From: Paenibacillus sp. RC67 | GTDB taxonomy: Bacteria > Bacillota > Bacilli > Paenibacillales > NBRC-103111 | Assembly: GCF_030020805.1 (NCBI RefSeq) | Contig: NZ_CP125098.1 | Location: forward strand, 4,859,501-4,923,500 | Direction: 5' to 3' | DNA: 64,000 nucleotides | Shown here: positions 53,583 through 63,341 of the stretch, in pieces | How positions within the stretch are numbered: the stretch's first letter is position 1 | Layout: each line of letters begins with the position of its first letter | Notes under the pieces: generated by a model | The model's input: the letters and a program-made list of their open reading frames with translations, nothing else | What the model was told of the DNA's origin: nothing | The model's database searches: none | Made by a program: the position numbers and the translations under genes

Positions 53583-55204
53583 ATTTCAAGCTGCCTTCGG
53601 AAGTCTTTGGGGGTGATGCCTGTAAACTTCTTGAACAAGCTGCTGAAGTAAGCTGTATGCTGGTATCCCAGTTGCTCCGCAATTTCGTACAGTTTATATT
53701 GTTCGTCAAGCAGCATGTCCTTGGCCTTTTCCATCTTGAAGCGAGTCACGTAGTCCAGGATCGTTCTGCCTGTCTCCTGTTTGAAGATTTGATTTAAGTA
53801 ATTCGGACTGTAATAGAACACCTCCGACAAAATCTCGAGAGTAATATTAGCGCGATAGTGCTGCTCTACAAATCGCTTGATTTTGTCGACAACAGCTTTA
53901 TTTTTGTGAAACTCTCGCTCACGAATGCACTTGTTAACAATAAGCAGCCGCTCCCTTATCCAAGTGATGGCATCGGAGATCGTTTCCAAGGCCAACAGTG
54001 CTTCCCAGGCCAAGGGTGAGGTCAGTGAAGCATGTCCTGCAAACCCTTCAGGATTGGCACTGACGATATTTTGCAAGCAAATCATAAGAAAATAAAAAAA
54101 GCTCTTGAGCTCCTCCGGTGAGCCGTTCTCCGGCATTCTGCTTGCTAACCTGCCAACATATGCCGTAATTTCCTCAGGAGAGCCCGTATTCAATAGCACA
54201 CGCATTTCCTTCTCAATCCCGTTATAATCCCATAGAGGCTTCTCTTTGCTTGCAGGAATGTCCGTGGTGTACAGTACCTTTCCTTTGCCCAGCAAATATT
54301 TATAGCGCAAAATATATAGACATTGCTCATAAAGAAACTTGACACACAAAATATCGTTCGAGTGGCCGCTAACTGCAATGGAGAAGCTGATATCTGAGTT
54401 GGTGAATTCCAGTAAAATTCCATTTAATTGGCTATGGATTTGCTTTAATGGTTCTGAAAGCTGCTCTTCGCCATGAATATAGAATATAACACCGATATGC
54501 GCATCTTGAAGAGAAATTGCAATGTGATTGCTATCGGACCCTAGCGTGCCACGAATCCGGCTTAGCACCATCATTTGGAACAGATGCTTCTCCTCGATGT
54601 TCATTTCTCGTGTCAACTGGGTGAATCCATCTATCTCTATCAGAGCTGTTACAAAGCAGCAGCCCGATAGATTCAGCTCCAACAGCTCAAGCCGCTCCTG
54701 CACTCTCGCCATATCTCCGGCTGTTCCGTATATCAGGCAAATCATCAAATTTTCGATTAAATAAGGCCTGTTCTCCACAAGCTGACGGTACAGCAATTCA
54801 TAGTCCTTCCGGGCTTTGAGATCGTTCGCCAGCTCATCTCTGACAGCACTGACACACTGCAGCAGCTCTCCCGCGTCCACCGGCTTCAAGAGATAGCCAT
54901 AGCCTCCAAGGTACAAAGCGTTCTTGGCATATTCAAATTCACTATAAAGACTTGAGAAAATGATTTTGATCTTCGGATACAATTGCCGAACCGTCCTCAC
55001 CAATTCGAATCCGTTCATGATCGGCATCTCGATATCGGTAATTAGAATATCAGGTTGATATGCCTGCATAAACTCCAGCGCTTCGTTTCCGTTCTCGCAT
55101 GAAGCGATGACCGTCACATGACCGAATGCAGGATCATGGTCAAGAAGCTGCCTAAGATTTTCGCGATCTACTTGAAAATCATCTACAATCAATATTTTGA
55201 TCAT
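53579..55204 (-). CDS. Response regulator with AraC-type output (YesN-like)
   Basis: The 541-residue protein has a receiver domain (KILIVDDFQVDRENLRQLL, phospho-acceptor in ILITDIEMPIMNGFEL, YGYLLKPVDAGEL), a long central region, and a C-terminal AraC DNA-binding domain (NITLEILSEVFYYSPNYLNQ, LYEIAEQLGYQHTAYFSSLF, GITPKDF). ATG 55204 follows GGGAGG by 5 bases; a start at 55225 is less likely. It overlaps the histidine kinase gene and follows the permease operon, so it likely activates that transporter. Confidence 0.9.
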   Translation of the reverse strand: MIKILIVDDFQVDRENLRQLLDHDPAFGHVTVIASCENGNEALEFMQAYQPDILITDIEMPIMNGFELVRTVRQLYPKIKIIFSSLYSEFEYAKNALYLGGYGYLLKPVDAGELLQCVSAVRDELANDLKARKDYELLYRQLVENRPYLIENLMICLIYGTAGDMARVQERLELLELNLSGCCFVTALIEIDGFTQLTREMNIEEKHLFQMMVLSRIRGTLGSDSNHIAISLQDAHIGVIFYIHGEEQLSEPLKQIHSQLNGILLEFTNSDISFSIAVSGHSNDILCVKFLYEQCLYILRYKYLLGKGKVLYTTDIPASKEKPLWDYNGIEKEMRVLLNTGSPEEITAYVGRLASRMPENGSPEELKSFFYFLMICLQNIVSANPEGFAGHASLTSPLAWEALLALETISDAITWIRERLLIVNKCIREREFHKNKAVVDKIKRFVEQHYRANITLEILSEVFYYSPNYLNQIFKQETGRTILDYVTRFKMEKAKDMLLDEQYKLYEIAEQLGYQHTAYFSSLFKKFTGITPKDFRRQLEI

Positions 55205-55236
55205 CGTTGCCTCCCGAATGTTCAAAAGTGAAAGTG

Positions 55237-55273
55237 AACCAAACGGGACCTCTCATCGGAGTCCCGTTTGGTT
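55237..55273 (-). terminator. Intercistronic hairpin between binding protein and regulator
   Basis: AACCAAACGGGAC and GTCCCGTTTGGTT form a perfect 13-bp stem around an 11-base loop. It lies between the solute-binding protein stop and the response-regulator start on the same strand. It may partly terminate transcription or stabilise the upstream message, lowering regulator levels relative to transporter. Confidence 0.65.
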
Positions 55274-55283
55274 TGTTTGAGGC

Positions 55284-57014
55284 TTATTTTTTTGCAGGAG
55301 GATTATCCTTGAACCATTGCACCATATTTTTTGCGGCCTGCTCGTAATTGGTGTCCTTCATATATTTCGTAATGATCGCATTCCAGTTCTTATCGAACTC
55401 ATCTTTCGTTTTGGGTGTCAGCAGCTTAGCGACATCAAGTGTCGTGAAGGTCCAATAAGAATTGGAAACCGCTTCGGCCTCCTTGCTGCCGTCGCCGTAG
55501 GACGCCGTTCCCGACACATTGTACGATCCGTTGGCAATCATGCCGCTGTTCATGACGTACAGATCATATTTGGGCGGATAGCTGCGAAGCGGACTCTTCG
55601 GATTATAGTCTCGAACTAAGTACCAGCCCAGCCCAAAATAGGAAGCCTTGCTGTAGAACTGTCGGGAATACAAACCGTAATAATCAGCTCCCTTGCCTCC
55701 AAGCTTACCGGTAAGCATGTCGCTTTCAACTTGAGGATCTATGAATACTTTTTTACCGTCCTGCATTTTCCAAATACCAGCATTTTCCGGTCCCCACGAC
55801 ATGAGATCCAGTGCCTCATCACTAAGCGTCCAATCCAGGTACTGTGTCAGGCGCTTAATATCGGGGAAATCCTTACGGATGAGTATCCGCCAGAAAGACC
55901 CTTCATAAATATCATAATATCCTTTGTCAGGATTCTCCTTAGGCCACGGAATGGCACGAAGCTCCATTGAAGGATCGATGTTCAGCAGCGATTGCCGTAC
56001 CGCATCCAGATTCAATACGGCCAAAATGACTCCTAGCTGCCCGGTGGCCGCCTTGGTTTGCAGCTGATCGTCCTTCTGAATAATAAAATCTTTATCCAGT
56101 AAGCCTTCCTGATACAGCCGATTCATGTATTCATGGTATTTCTTAGCATCCTGTGATCCGAGGAAACCGTCGACTGTTCCATTTTTATCCAGCGTCCAAT
56201 GACCGAAATCGAACATCGAGCCAAAATGAAACTGTGCCCAGATCGGAAACGATATCGGGATGAGCGGCTTTCCATTTGCGGTTACGTTCAAATCTTTCAT
56301 TTTTTTCAGCAGCTGATAAAAGTCTTCCGGTGTCTTGATCGCAGGTTCGATTGCAAAATCCTGAATCGTCGGTTTCTTTCCCTGATCCACCGTATCCTTT
56401 TTAATATCCTTCAATGACTTGAACTTGTAACCTGCCTTGGCGAGTAAATCTTCACGTACATAAAGTGAGGTAAGTCTTTTACCCGAATTATAAGGGTCAT
56501 CAGCGTACTTGGGATCACTGGAATTCGTGTCGACTAGAGGTGTTGGGATCTGGTATTTCTTGCCGTCGTTCATAAATCGGCTCCAATACTGCTGCGGAAA
56601 CCATTTTTGCAAATTCGACATATCCTTGATGTAGTCCGTCAAATCAACGAACTGTCCTGTGCTTACGGCATAGCTGGCCCCCGCTTTATCCATCATCATA
56701 ACGTCCGGCAGGTTCTTGGTGGCAATCCATTGATTGAGTCTTTCCTTAAGAGGCTGATCGTTATTGACATACATCTCGGTAAATTCTATGTTGAACTTAT
56801 TTTCAATATAGGGTGTTACCACATCATGCGATGCCACATCGATCTTGGTTTGATAGCCTTGACTGTAAAATCGAATAGGCATCTTCGCCTGCTGAGCCGT
56901 TCCGTTCGGCATCTTGGAAGCATCCGGCTTAACCGCACCTCCGTCCGTGCACCCCGTCACCGTGACGAACCCTAATGAACCGATCAAAAGAAGTTGAAGA
57001 ACCTTCTTTGCCAT
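55284..57014 (-). CDS. LplA-type solute-binding lipoprotein
   Basis: The 576-residue protein begins MAKKVLQLLLIGSLGF with lipobox TVTGC (C22), then IRFYSQGYQTK, DVMMMDKAGASYAV and other features of the long binding proteins that pair with LplB/LplC-type permeases. The start used is ATG 57014 after GGGGAT. Its two permease genes lie immediately upstream. No ATPase gene is present, as is common when a shared MsmX-type ATPase is used. Confidence 0.87.
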   Translation of the reverse strand: MAKKVLQLLLIGSLGFVTVTGCTDGGAVKPDASKMPNGTAQQAKMPIRFYSQGYQTKIDVASHDVVTPYIENKFNIEFTEMYVNNDQPLKERLNQWIATKNLPDVMMMDKAGASYAVSTGQFVDLTDYIKDMSNLQKWFPQQYWSRFMNDGKKYQIPTPLVDTNSSDPKYADDPYNSGKRLTSLYVREDLLAKAGYKFKSLKDIKKDTVDQGKKPTIQDFAIEPAIKTPEDFYQLLKKMKDLNVTANGKPLIPISFPIWAQFHFGSMFDFGHWTLDKNGTVDGFLGSQDAKKYHEYMNRLYQEGLLDKDFIIQKDDQLQTKAATGQLGVILAVLNLDAVRQSLLNIDPSMELRAIPWPKENPDKGYYDIYEGSFWRILIRKDFPDIKRLTQYLDWTLSDEALDLMSWGPENAGIWKMQDGKKVFIDPQVESDMLTGKLGGKGADYYGLYSRQFYSKASYFGLGWYLVRDYNPKSPLRSYPPKYDLYVMNSGMIANGSYNVSGTASYGDGSKEAEAVSNSYWTFTTLDVAKLLTPKTKDEFDKNWNAIITKYMKDTNYEQAAKNMVQWFKDNPPAKK

Positions 57015-57093
57015 GGACCTATCCCCTTTATTCAAAAGTTTGGTTGAACACGTGACACTTGCCATAGGTGCTCGGAAGAAGCCATCGAGCGAC

Positions 57094-57984
57094 TTAACCT
57101 TTCACTGCTCCGATCATAAACCCTTTAACGAAATATCTCTGAAGGAACGGATAGATCAGTATAATGGGTACGGTAGACACGACCAATGTAGCCATCTTGA
57201 GCGCTTCTGGTGAAGTCGGGTTGGATCCTGTATCGACAGCCATGACTAAGCCCTGTGAAGCTAGTAATTGAGCAGCTAGTGTCTCCTTCAAAATACGCTG
57301 CAATATAAACGATAAGGGCTGAAGGTTATCATTACTGACATACAGCATAGCATCAAACCACGAGTTCCAATGGAACACCCCGTTGAACATAGCGATCGTT
57401 GCGGTAACGGGCATGGAGAGCGGTACGATAATTTTCCAAAACACCTTCAGATCTCCCGCTCCGTCGATCATAGCCGATTCCACCAGACTCGCAGGCAAAG
57501 AATCGAAGAACGTCCGCATTATTAACATGTTGAATGCCCAAAAGCCATGCGGCAAAATATAAACGAGAAAATGATTGAAGAGCCCGAGCTTGTAAATCAA
57601 AATGTAAGTAGGAAGAAGTCCTCCGCTAAAATACATAGGGATAAGCAGAATGATAGCGATAACACGATTACCCGGTAACGATCGTTTGGAGATGGCATAA
57701 GCGGCCAGCGCTACGATTGTGCCCGAATAAACGATACCACCTAACGTCCTTCCGACCGTTACGAGGAACGCACGGAAAATTTGGGGATTCTCAAACACGG
57801 TATAATAGTTCGTGAATGTAAAATCAATTGGCAGAAACGTCACCGGATGACTCATTGTCGCATTACTGCTGCTTAACGAAAACACGATAGCGTACCAGAA
57901 CGGATACAGAGTTACCATACAAATAAGCAGCATCACGAGAGTAATGATTATGTCCGCAACCGGAACCTTGGCTCGTAATCTCAC
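57094..57984 (-). CDS. Carbohydrate ABC permease, LplC/AraQ-type
   Basis: The 296-residue protein has six membrane helices, beginning VPVADIIITLVMLLICMV. The permease EAA-type loop is seen as LVESAMIDGAGDLKVFWKII split after PAS, with VPLSMPV after it. It ends in FVKGFMIGAVKG, the typical C-terminus of this family. The start is GTG, 11 bases after AGGAGG. It forms a pair with the other permease, 45 bases upstream. Confidence 0.9.
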   Translation of the reverse strand: MRLRAKVPVADIIITLVMLLICMVTLYPFWYAIVFSLSSSNATMSHPVTFLPIDFTFTNYYTVFENPQIFRAFLVTVGRTLGGIVYSGTIVALAAYAISKRSLPGNRVIAIILLIPMYFSGGLLPTYILIYKLGLFNHFLVYILPHGFWAFNMLIMRTFFDSLPASLVESAMIDGAGDLKVFWKIIVPLSMPVTATIAMFNGVFHWNSWFDAMLYVSNDNLQPLSFILQRILKETLAAQLLASQGLVMAVDTGSNPTSPEALKMATLVVSTVPIILIYPFLQRYFVKGFMIGAVKG

Positions 57985-58029
57985 TCAGGGATCGTCCTCC
58001 TTTCTTGAAGCACATGGAGCAGGCAGCTG

Positions 58030-58998
58030 CTAAAAAGCACCGTAACCACTAATTTTTTTACTAATCCGATTGGATAATATAAGTATCCCGAATGACAGGA
58101 TCGATAGAACGAGTCCCACGGCTGTTCCATACGATATTTCAGCGTGCCGAATACCCGCCAAATATACATGGTAGTCAAGCGTAAGAGAAGCATCCGCAAC
58201 CAATGGATTGCCCATATTGTACACCGCATCGAAGCTCGCTCCCCCTCCACCACCTCCAAATATTGTAGCAATTTTGAAGATGAACATCAGTCCGATAACA
58301 TTGGCTATGCCAGGCAGTGTAATGTACAAAAGCTTTTGAAATCGGTCAGCTCCATCAATCGTCGCTGCTTCGTACTGATCCTGATCAATCGAGGTAAGCG
58401 CTGCCAAAAAAATGATCGAATTCCAGCCCAGCTCTTTCCAGATGACCGTTGTGACGAAGACGCCGCGAAAGTAATCTACTTCTCGCATAAACGAAATCTT
58501 TTCCATGCCGAGTGCTTGGAGCAGTAGGTTGACGCTTCCGAAATCTTCTTCCAACAGCTTATAGACTAAGCCTGCAACGACTACCCAGGAAATGAAATGC
58601 GGCAAATAGGAAATCGTTTGCGACACACGTTTGAACAACATACTCCTGATTTCATTCAGCAGCAGAGCAAATAGTATAGGAAGCGGAAACCCAATCAAGA
58701 TCAGCATACCGTTCAAAAACACCGTGTTCTTCAGCCCTAAAATAAACTCAGGATTCGACCACATATTTTGAAAATGCTTCAGACCTATAAACGGACTATT
58801 CATAAATCCTTGCACCGCGGTGTAATCCTGAAAGGCCATAATAAGGCCGAACATAGGAATAAATGCGAAGATGATGGTTACTATGAAAGCCGGTAATAGA
58901 AATAAATACATCATTTTATATTGCCTCACGCGTTTCCATAAGCCAGAACGCTCAGATAAACGCACGGTGTGCTGCAAGGCCGCTGATGGTTTCTCCAT
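58030..58998 (-). CDS. Carbohydrate ABC permease, LplB-type
   Basis: The 322-residue protein has a cytoplasmic N-terminus, then MMYLFLLPAFIVTIIFAFIP and five further helices. YEAATIDGADRFQKLLYITL is the EAA loop that contacts the ATPase. A run of six glycines followed by ASF interrupts the loop after KIATIF, which is unusual here. ATG 58998 follows GGAGGTG by 6 bases. It is the first gene of the permease-permease-binding-protein set. Confidence 0.9.
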   Translation of the reverse strand: MEKPSAALQHTVRLSERSGLWKRVRQYKMMYLFLLPAFIVTIIFAFIPMFGLIMAFQDYTAVQGFMNSPFIGLKHFQNMWSNPEFILGLKNTVFLNGMLILIGFPLPILFALLLNEIRSMLFKRVSQTISYLPHFISWVVVAGLVYKLLEEDFGSVNLLLQALGMEKISFMREVDYFRGVFVTTVIWKELGWNSIIFLAALTSIDQDQYEAATIDGADRFQKLLYITLPGIANVIGLMFIFKIATIFGGGGGGASFDAVYNMGNPLVADASLTLDYHVYLAGIRHAEISYGTAVGLVLSILSFGILILSNRISKKISGYGAF

Positions 58999-59025
58999 TC
59001 GCCGCACCTCCTTTCCACTCAGCTA

Positions 59026-59793
59026 TTAGTCAAGCGGGTTGCCACGGCCATCACGACGAACACCCTTTATCGGTTCTAACGATGCAACGTTACCTGTCGT
59101 AATGCAAGGAGGCGCACTATGAGGTGCAACCCAACGCGCGGCATTTTCAATTACTCTTAATACATCCTTGTTATAATAAGTCGGATATTCCTCATGCCCC
59201 GGACGGAAGTAGAACACCCGACCTTTGCCTCTGGTATACACATTGCCGCTGCGCATAACTTCCCCGCCCTCAAACCAGCTCATGAAAATCAGCTCGTCAG
59301 GCTCAGGAATATTCGATGGCTCACCATACATTTCTTCATGAGGAAGCTCGATATATTCGCCGATTCCGTTCACGATTGGATGTCCTGGCTTCAGAACCCA
59401 GAGACGCTCCTTCTCATGGGCCTCCCGCCATTTCCCACCGCCGCCTGTTCCCATAAGCCTTTTAAATAGCTTGGAACCGGAAGCCGAATGCAGGAAGATA
59501 GCCCCCATTCCTGAAATCACTCTCTCGTAGAGCTTGTCGACCAATACATCTGGTACTTCATTGTCTTTCATGTGCGACCACCAGATCAGCACATCCGTCT
59601 GTTCAATGACCTCATCCGGCAAACCGTGATCAGGATCGTATAAAGTGCCCGTCGTTATTTGCAATCCATGCTGCTGCGTCAGATGCTTCCCGAGTGCCTG
59701 ATGAATTCCTTCCGGATAAATCTCTTTTACAATGGCAAGATGCTGCTCGTGATAAAATTCATTCCAGATCGTTACGCGAATATTCGCTGCCAT
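59026..59793 (-). CDS. ThuA-like protein
   Basis: The 255-residue protein has the ThuA (trehalose utilisation) fold: IRVTIWNEFYHEQHLAIVKE, DVLIWWSHMKDNEVP, GAIFLHSASGSKLFKRLMG, GRVFYFRPGHEEYPTYYN. The fold is glutamine-amidotransferase-like, and its reaction is unclear; it often sits with Gfo/Idh/MocA genes. ATG 59793 follows GAGGGGAG by 8 bases. A close paralogue lies at 62247-63014. Confidence 0.87.
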   Translation of the reverse strand: MAANIRVTIWNEFYHEQHLAIVKEIYPEGIHQALGKHLTQQHGLQITTGTLYDPDHGLPDEVIEQTDVLIWWSHMKDNEVPDVLVDKLYERVISGMGAIFLHSASGSKLFKRLMGTGGGGKWREAHEKERLWVLKPGHPIVNGIGEYIELPHEEMYGEPSNIPEPDELIFMSWFEGGEVMRSGNVYTRGKGRVFYFRPGHEEYPTYYNKDVLRVIENAARWVAPHSAPPCITTGNVASLEPIKGVRRDGRGNPLD

Positions 59794-59898
59794 GCCGATG
59801 GCTCCCCTCTCATTCCCGGGTACGGAGGCTCCTTGAATGAAGCAGCCTCCCGCAGCCGGATTCATTGGATTGGACAATAGTCCATATTGCCATTGTTC

Positions 59899-60924
59899 TT
59901 AATAAGCGTGGTAATACCCTGTATCCAGCCGTACGACCTTGCCTGTCTTGGACGATTCCACTGCTGCTCCGACCATAGAGAAGCTTATCAGGTTATCCGT
60001 GATATGAGTTGCCGGCTTGCGGCCTTCCCGGACCGCCTGCACGAACTCATTCACCGTATAGGCCACATTGCTGTATTCCTGCGTTGGAAGCTCTAGAGGG
60101 CGACTTTCTCCATCCTCCGTGATGTGATATGCTATGCCATCTATAAATTCAAGGGCTCCGAGTTTGCCAACGATACGGAAGTTCCCCGTCCATGTAGTAT
60201 CTTTGCCCTTATTGCCGCTGCTGGCAAAGTAATTGACATGCGTCCCTCCTGCAAATTGTAGAATGACGGATGCCGATACATTGCCCCCTCTCTCGTTCCA
60301 GGAAGGACTGAAGCTGTTTGCGAACAGCGACACCGGCTGCGCATTCAGTAAATACCGCATCAGATCGAAATGGTGGATGCTGAGCTCGGTAAGCAGCGGT
60401 TCTTCACGATGCTTCCTCCATTCAGATTGAGGGCCACGATTTCTGGAACCATCACGGTTGAATTGCCACTCCACCACCTCGGCAGCACCGATAAGTCCTG
60501 ATTCCAGAGCTGTACGAATCGCCTTCATCTCAGGTGTCCAGCGATAATTTTGATTCACGGAGACCACCAACTCGTACGATTCTGAGATCTCCAGCAGCTG
60601 TATCGCCTCTCTGTAGGTGGAGGCCATCGGCTTCTCCACAATGACATGCATACCCGCTTCAAGCGCGTCACGAGTCAAACGATGACGCGTCGGAGGAGGA
60701 GTAATAAGCAGTGCGAGGTCTGCCCTTACCTCTCGGAAAGCCTCTTCATGGGACAAGTACGCCGGCACCTTCACATCACCCAGTACCTTGAGCGCTTCGT
60801 CCAGATTTGCTTGCTGTACATCAGCAATAGCAACAATCTCTATCGATTTGACCGATTTTATATTTTCTAACCAGTACTTCCCGAAACCGCCCACACCGAC
60901 CTGAATCACTCTCATCCTATTCAC
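59899..60924 (-). CDS. Gfo/Idh/MocA-family oxidoreductase
   Basis: The 341-residue protein begins MRVIQVGVGGFGKYWLENI after a GTG start 8 bases from GGAGG. It has ALLITPPPTRHRLT and VIVEKPMASTYREA with the family EKP motif, then the substrate domain (TELSIHHFDLMRYLL). It probably oxidises a sugar or inositol. It lies between two ThuA-like proteins and beside transporters, a common grouping for sugar catabolism. Confidence 0.88.
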   Translation of the reverse strand: MNRMRVIQVGVGGFGKYWLENIKSVKSIEIVAIADVQQANLDEALKVLGDVKVPAYLSHEEAFREVRADLALLITPPPTRHRLTRDALEAGMHVIVEKPMASTYREAIQLLEISESYELVVSVNQNYRWTPEMKAIRTALESGLIGAAEVVEWQFNRDGSRNRGPQSEWRKHREEPLLTELSIHHFDLMRYLLNAQPVSLFANSFSPSWNERGGNVSASVILQFAGGTHVNYFASSGNKGKDTTWTGNFRIVGKLGALEFIDGIAYHITEDGESRPLELPTQEYSNVAYTVNEFVQAVREGRKPATHITDNLISFSMVGAAVESSKTGKVVRLDTGYYHAY

Positions 60925-60987
60925 ATCTCATTCCTCCCTAATAGTGATATATTTTACTTATCTCAGAGCTGTAGCTCCCGACTCTTC

Positions 60988-62211
60988 CTATGCTTCTCCC
61001 TGGATGCTTTGATTCGCATTTCGCTTTCGGTCAGATGGAAGCAGGAACCCGATCACTCCGAACAAAGGCATGAAAGAACACGCGATAATGATAGTGGTCA
61101 AGCTCGTGAGGTCAATTAAGGCTCCGACCACGACAGTTCCTATGGCGCCCATTCCGAAAGCGAGTCCTGTAATGAGGCCGGAGACCATGCCTACTTTACC
61201 GGGAACAAGCTCCTGCACATAAACAACCGTTACTGAAAAGCTGCTATGAGTGATGACTCCCAAAATAATAAGCAGCGGAAAAATCCACATCGGGTCCACA
61301 TGCGGCATAAGCATAGCAAAAGGAGCATCACCCAATACCGATAAAAGCATTACGTTCTTTCTCCCGATACGATCGGATAGCGGTCCACCCAGAAATGTGC
61401 CTACAATACCAGCTCCCGCATAGGCGAAAATATACATTTGCGCTTCTGGAATGGTCATATGGAAATGTTCCATAAGATAGAAAACGAAGTATGTACCGAC
61501 ACTCGAGCCAAACAACGATCTTGCGAACGAAATCATAATGATGATGATGATAGCGCCAATAACTTGTTTCTGCAGCAGCTGTTCTTCCTCTGATGCCACT
61601 CCTTTGTTGGATGCACGCACTTGCTGCATTCGGTCTCTATACCATCCAGCTACCCACCCTTGAAGAGCTACGCCAAGAGCCGCTACCAATGTAAACCAGA
61701 CGGCGCCGAACTGACCGAAAGGATAAAAGATGAAGGCCGTCATCAGAGGAGCCATAGCGCTCCCAGCATTTCCTCCGACTTGAAAAATCGATTGCGCAAG
61801 TCCCCTCCTCGATCCTGAAGTCAGATAAACGATACGTGCACCTTCGGGATGAAATACTGCCGAAGCTGTTCCTACGATAATAACGGAGAGAAGAACCGTT
61901 ATATAGCCGGGAGCGAAGGCTAGCCCTAACATCCCGAGAAGAGACAACGCCATTCCCGCCGGTAAAATGTAAGGCGTAGGACGTCTATCCGCAAACGCCC
62001 CAATGAAAGGCTGAATGATGGAAGAGGAGAAGTACAGAATGAACGTTATAATACCAAGCTGCGTATACGACAAATGGAGCGACTCCCGCAGAATCGGGTA
62101 GGAAGCTGGGATAACAGCTTGAAGGGCATCATTGATAAGATGGGCGATACTGATAGCAAACAAGATGGGATAAACCGTCGATCTCGCCTTCCCTGCTGCT
62201 TCAGTTGACAT
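60988..62211 (-). CDS. MFS transporter, fosmidomycin-resistance-like
   Basis: The 407-residue protein has twelve helices. The N-terminus (ISIAHLINDALQAVIPASYP, then SLHLSYTQLGIITFILYF) is diagnostic of the Fsr subfamily, with GAFADRRPTP as the loop 2-3 motif and FLGGPLSDRIGRKN repeated in the second half. Characterised Fsr pumps export fosmidomycin and similar compounds. In this sugar cluster it may export or import a metabolite; direction is not evident. Confidence 0.83.
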   Translation of the reverse strand: MSTEAAGKARSTVYPILFAISIAHLINDALQAVIPASYPILRESLHLSYTQLGIITFILYFSSSIIQPFIGAFADRRPTPYILPAGMALSLLGMLGLAFAPGYITVLLSVIIVGTASAVFHPEGARIVYLTSGSRRGLAQSIFQVGGNAGSAMAPLMTAFIFYPFGQFGAVWFTLVAALGVALQGWVAGWYRDRMQQVRASNKGVASEEEQLLQKQVIGAIIIIIMISFARSLFGSSVGTYFVFYLMEHFHMTIPEAQMYIFAYAGAGIVGTFLGGPLSDRIGRKNVMLLSVLGDAPFAMLMPHVDPMWIFPLLIILGVITHSSFSVTVVYVQELVPGKVGMVSGLITGLAFGMGAIGTVVVGALIDLTSLTTIIIACSFMPLFGVIGFLLPSDRKRNANQSIQGEA

Positions 62212-62246
62212 AATCTCATTCTCCTTCCAGCTGGAAAACGAGTAGC

Positions 62247-63014
62247 CTAATCAAGGCGGTTACCGCGACCGTCCCTGACAAAGCCGTTAATCGGCTCAAT
62301 GGAATGGACATTCCCGATTGTAATAACCGGAGAAGCAATCTGCGGCTTCGTCCAGCGCACCCCGTTCTCGATTATTTGGAGCACGTTAGCATTATAATAG
62401 GTCGGATACTCTTCATGACCCGGACGAAAATAAAACATCCTTCCTTTCCCTCTCGTATACGTTATACCGCTTCGGAATACTTCTCCTCCCTCAAACCAGC
62501 TGGCTAATATCAGCTCATCCGGTTCTGGAATATCCCAATGCTCGCCGTACATTTCTTCTTCATTCAGTTCGATGTATTCGCCTATGCCATCTACGATCGG
62601 GTGACCAGGCTTCATCACCCACAGCCGTTCCTTCTCATGCGCCTCGCGCCACTTATGTCCTCCTGCTGCCCCTAGCAACCGCTTGAACAGCTTGGAGCCG
62701 GAAGCCGAGTGTAGAAAAATCGTCCCCATACCTGCAAGCACCCGCTTATAAAGCTTATCGACTAGAGCATCAGGCACCAGATCATTTCTGAGATGGGACC
62801 ACCAGATCAGTACGTCCGTATTCTCAATCACATCATCCGTCAAGCCGTGCTCCGGATCGTACAAAGTAGCTGTTCGAACATCCATATCCTGCTGCTTCTC
62901 GAGATGGGCCGCAATTACCCGGTGAATTCCCTCCGGATAAACCGCCTTAATATTATCCTGGTGCTGTTCGTGCCAAAACTCATTCCATACAGTAACCCGT
63001 ATTTTACTATCCAT
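62247..63014 (-). CDS. ThuA-like protein
   Basis: The 255-residue protein is a close paralogue of the one at 59026: IRVTVWNEFWHEQHQDNIKA, DVLIWWSHLRNDLVPD, GTIFLHSASGSKLFKRLLG and GRMFYFRPGHEEYPTYYN are shared in order. Duplicate ThuA genes flanking an MFS gene and a Gfo/Idh/MocA gene suggest either two substrates or a heteromeric partner. ATG follows AAAGGAG. Confidence 0.87.
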   Translation of the reverse strand: MDSKIRVTVWNEFWHEQHQDNIKAVYPEGIHRVIAAHLEKQQDMDVRTATLYDPEHGLTDDVIENTDVLIWWSHLRNDLVPDALVDKLYKRVLAGMGTIFLHSASGSKLFKRLLGAAGGHKWREAHEKERLWVMKPGHPIVDGIGEYIELNEEEMYGEHWDIPEPDELILASWFEGGEVFRSGITYTRGKGRMFYFRPGHEEYPTYYNANVLQIIENGVRWTKPQIASPVITIGNVHSIEPINGFVRDGRGNRLD

Positions 63015-63341
63015 CTGACTGGCTCCTTTCGTACCCCTTTATGATCTCATTAGGCATCGTCATTGCTTACAAAATCATTGTAATCAATGGCTAGCCGCAT
63101 TTACATACGACGATCCAACGAAAAATGTATCGATTTCACACTTCTGTCCAAATTCCAGCTTCGCCTCTTCTTTCGCCAACGAGTGATGTAGCAGATGCTG
63201 TGAATGACCATGGCCAGGCTAACGCCCAGAGGGCTCTGTGATTCCATGGCATAATGCGTCACTCCGTTTCTTGGCAAGACAAACACCTTCGGGACATTGC
63301 AAGCAATAATCACGAAGGTGTAACTATTGGCTAAACGGGGA
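63015..63341. other. Intergenic region between two leftward genes
   Basis: It holds a small inverted repeat TTACA-N7-TGTAA (63067-63083) just upstream of the ThuA gene and the terminator hairpin 63283-63321. The promoter for the long cluster starting with ThuA is probably here. A 70-codon leftward frame (63101-63313) has no support. Confidence 0.45.
63283..63321 (-). terminator. Terminator-like hairpin
   Basis: ACACCTTCG and CGAAGGTGT form a perfect 9-bp stem, with TTGC/GCAA pairing in the loop, followed on the minus strand by TTTGTCTT. It follows the dioxygenase-like gene. Confidence 0.6.

Noticed and set aside
63101..63313. 70-codon leftward frame between the dioxygenase and ThuA genes
   Set aside because: It overlaps the terminator hairpin, has no ribosome binding site and shows no family features.
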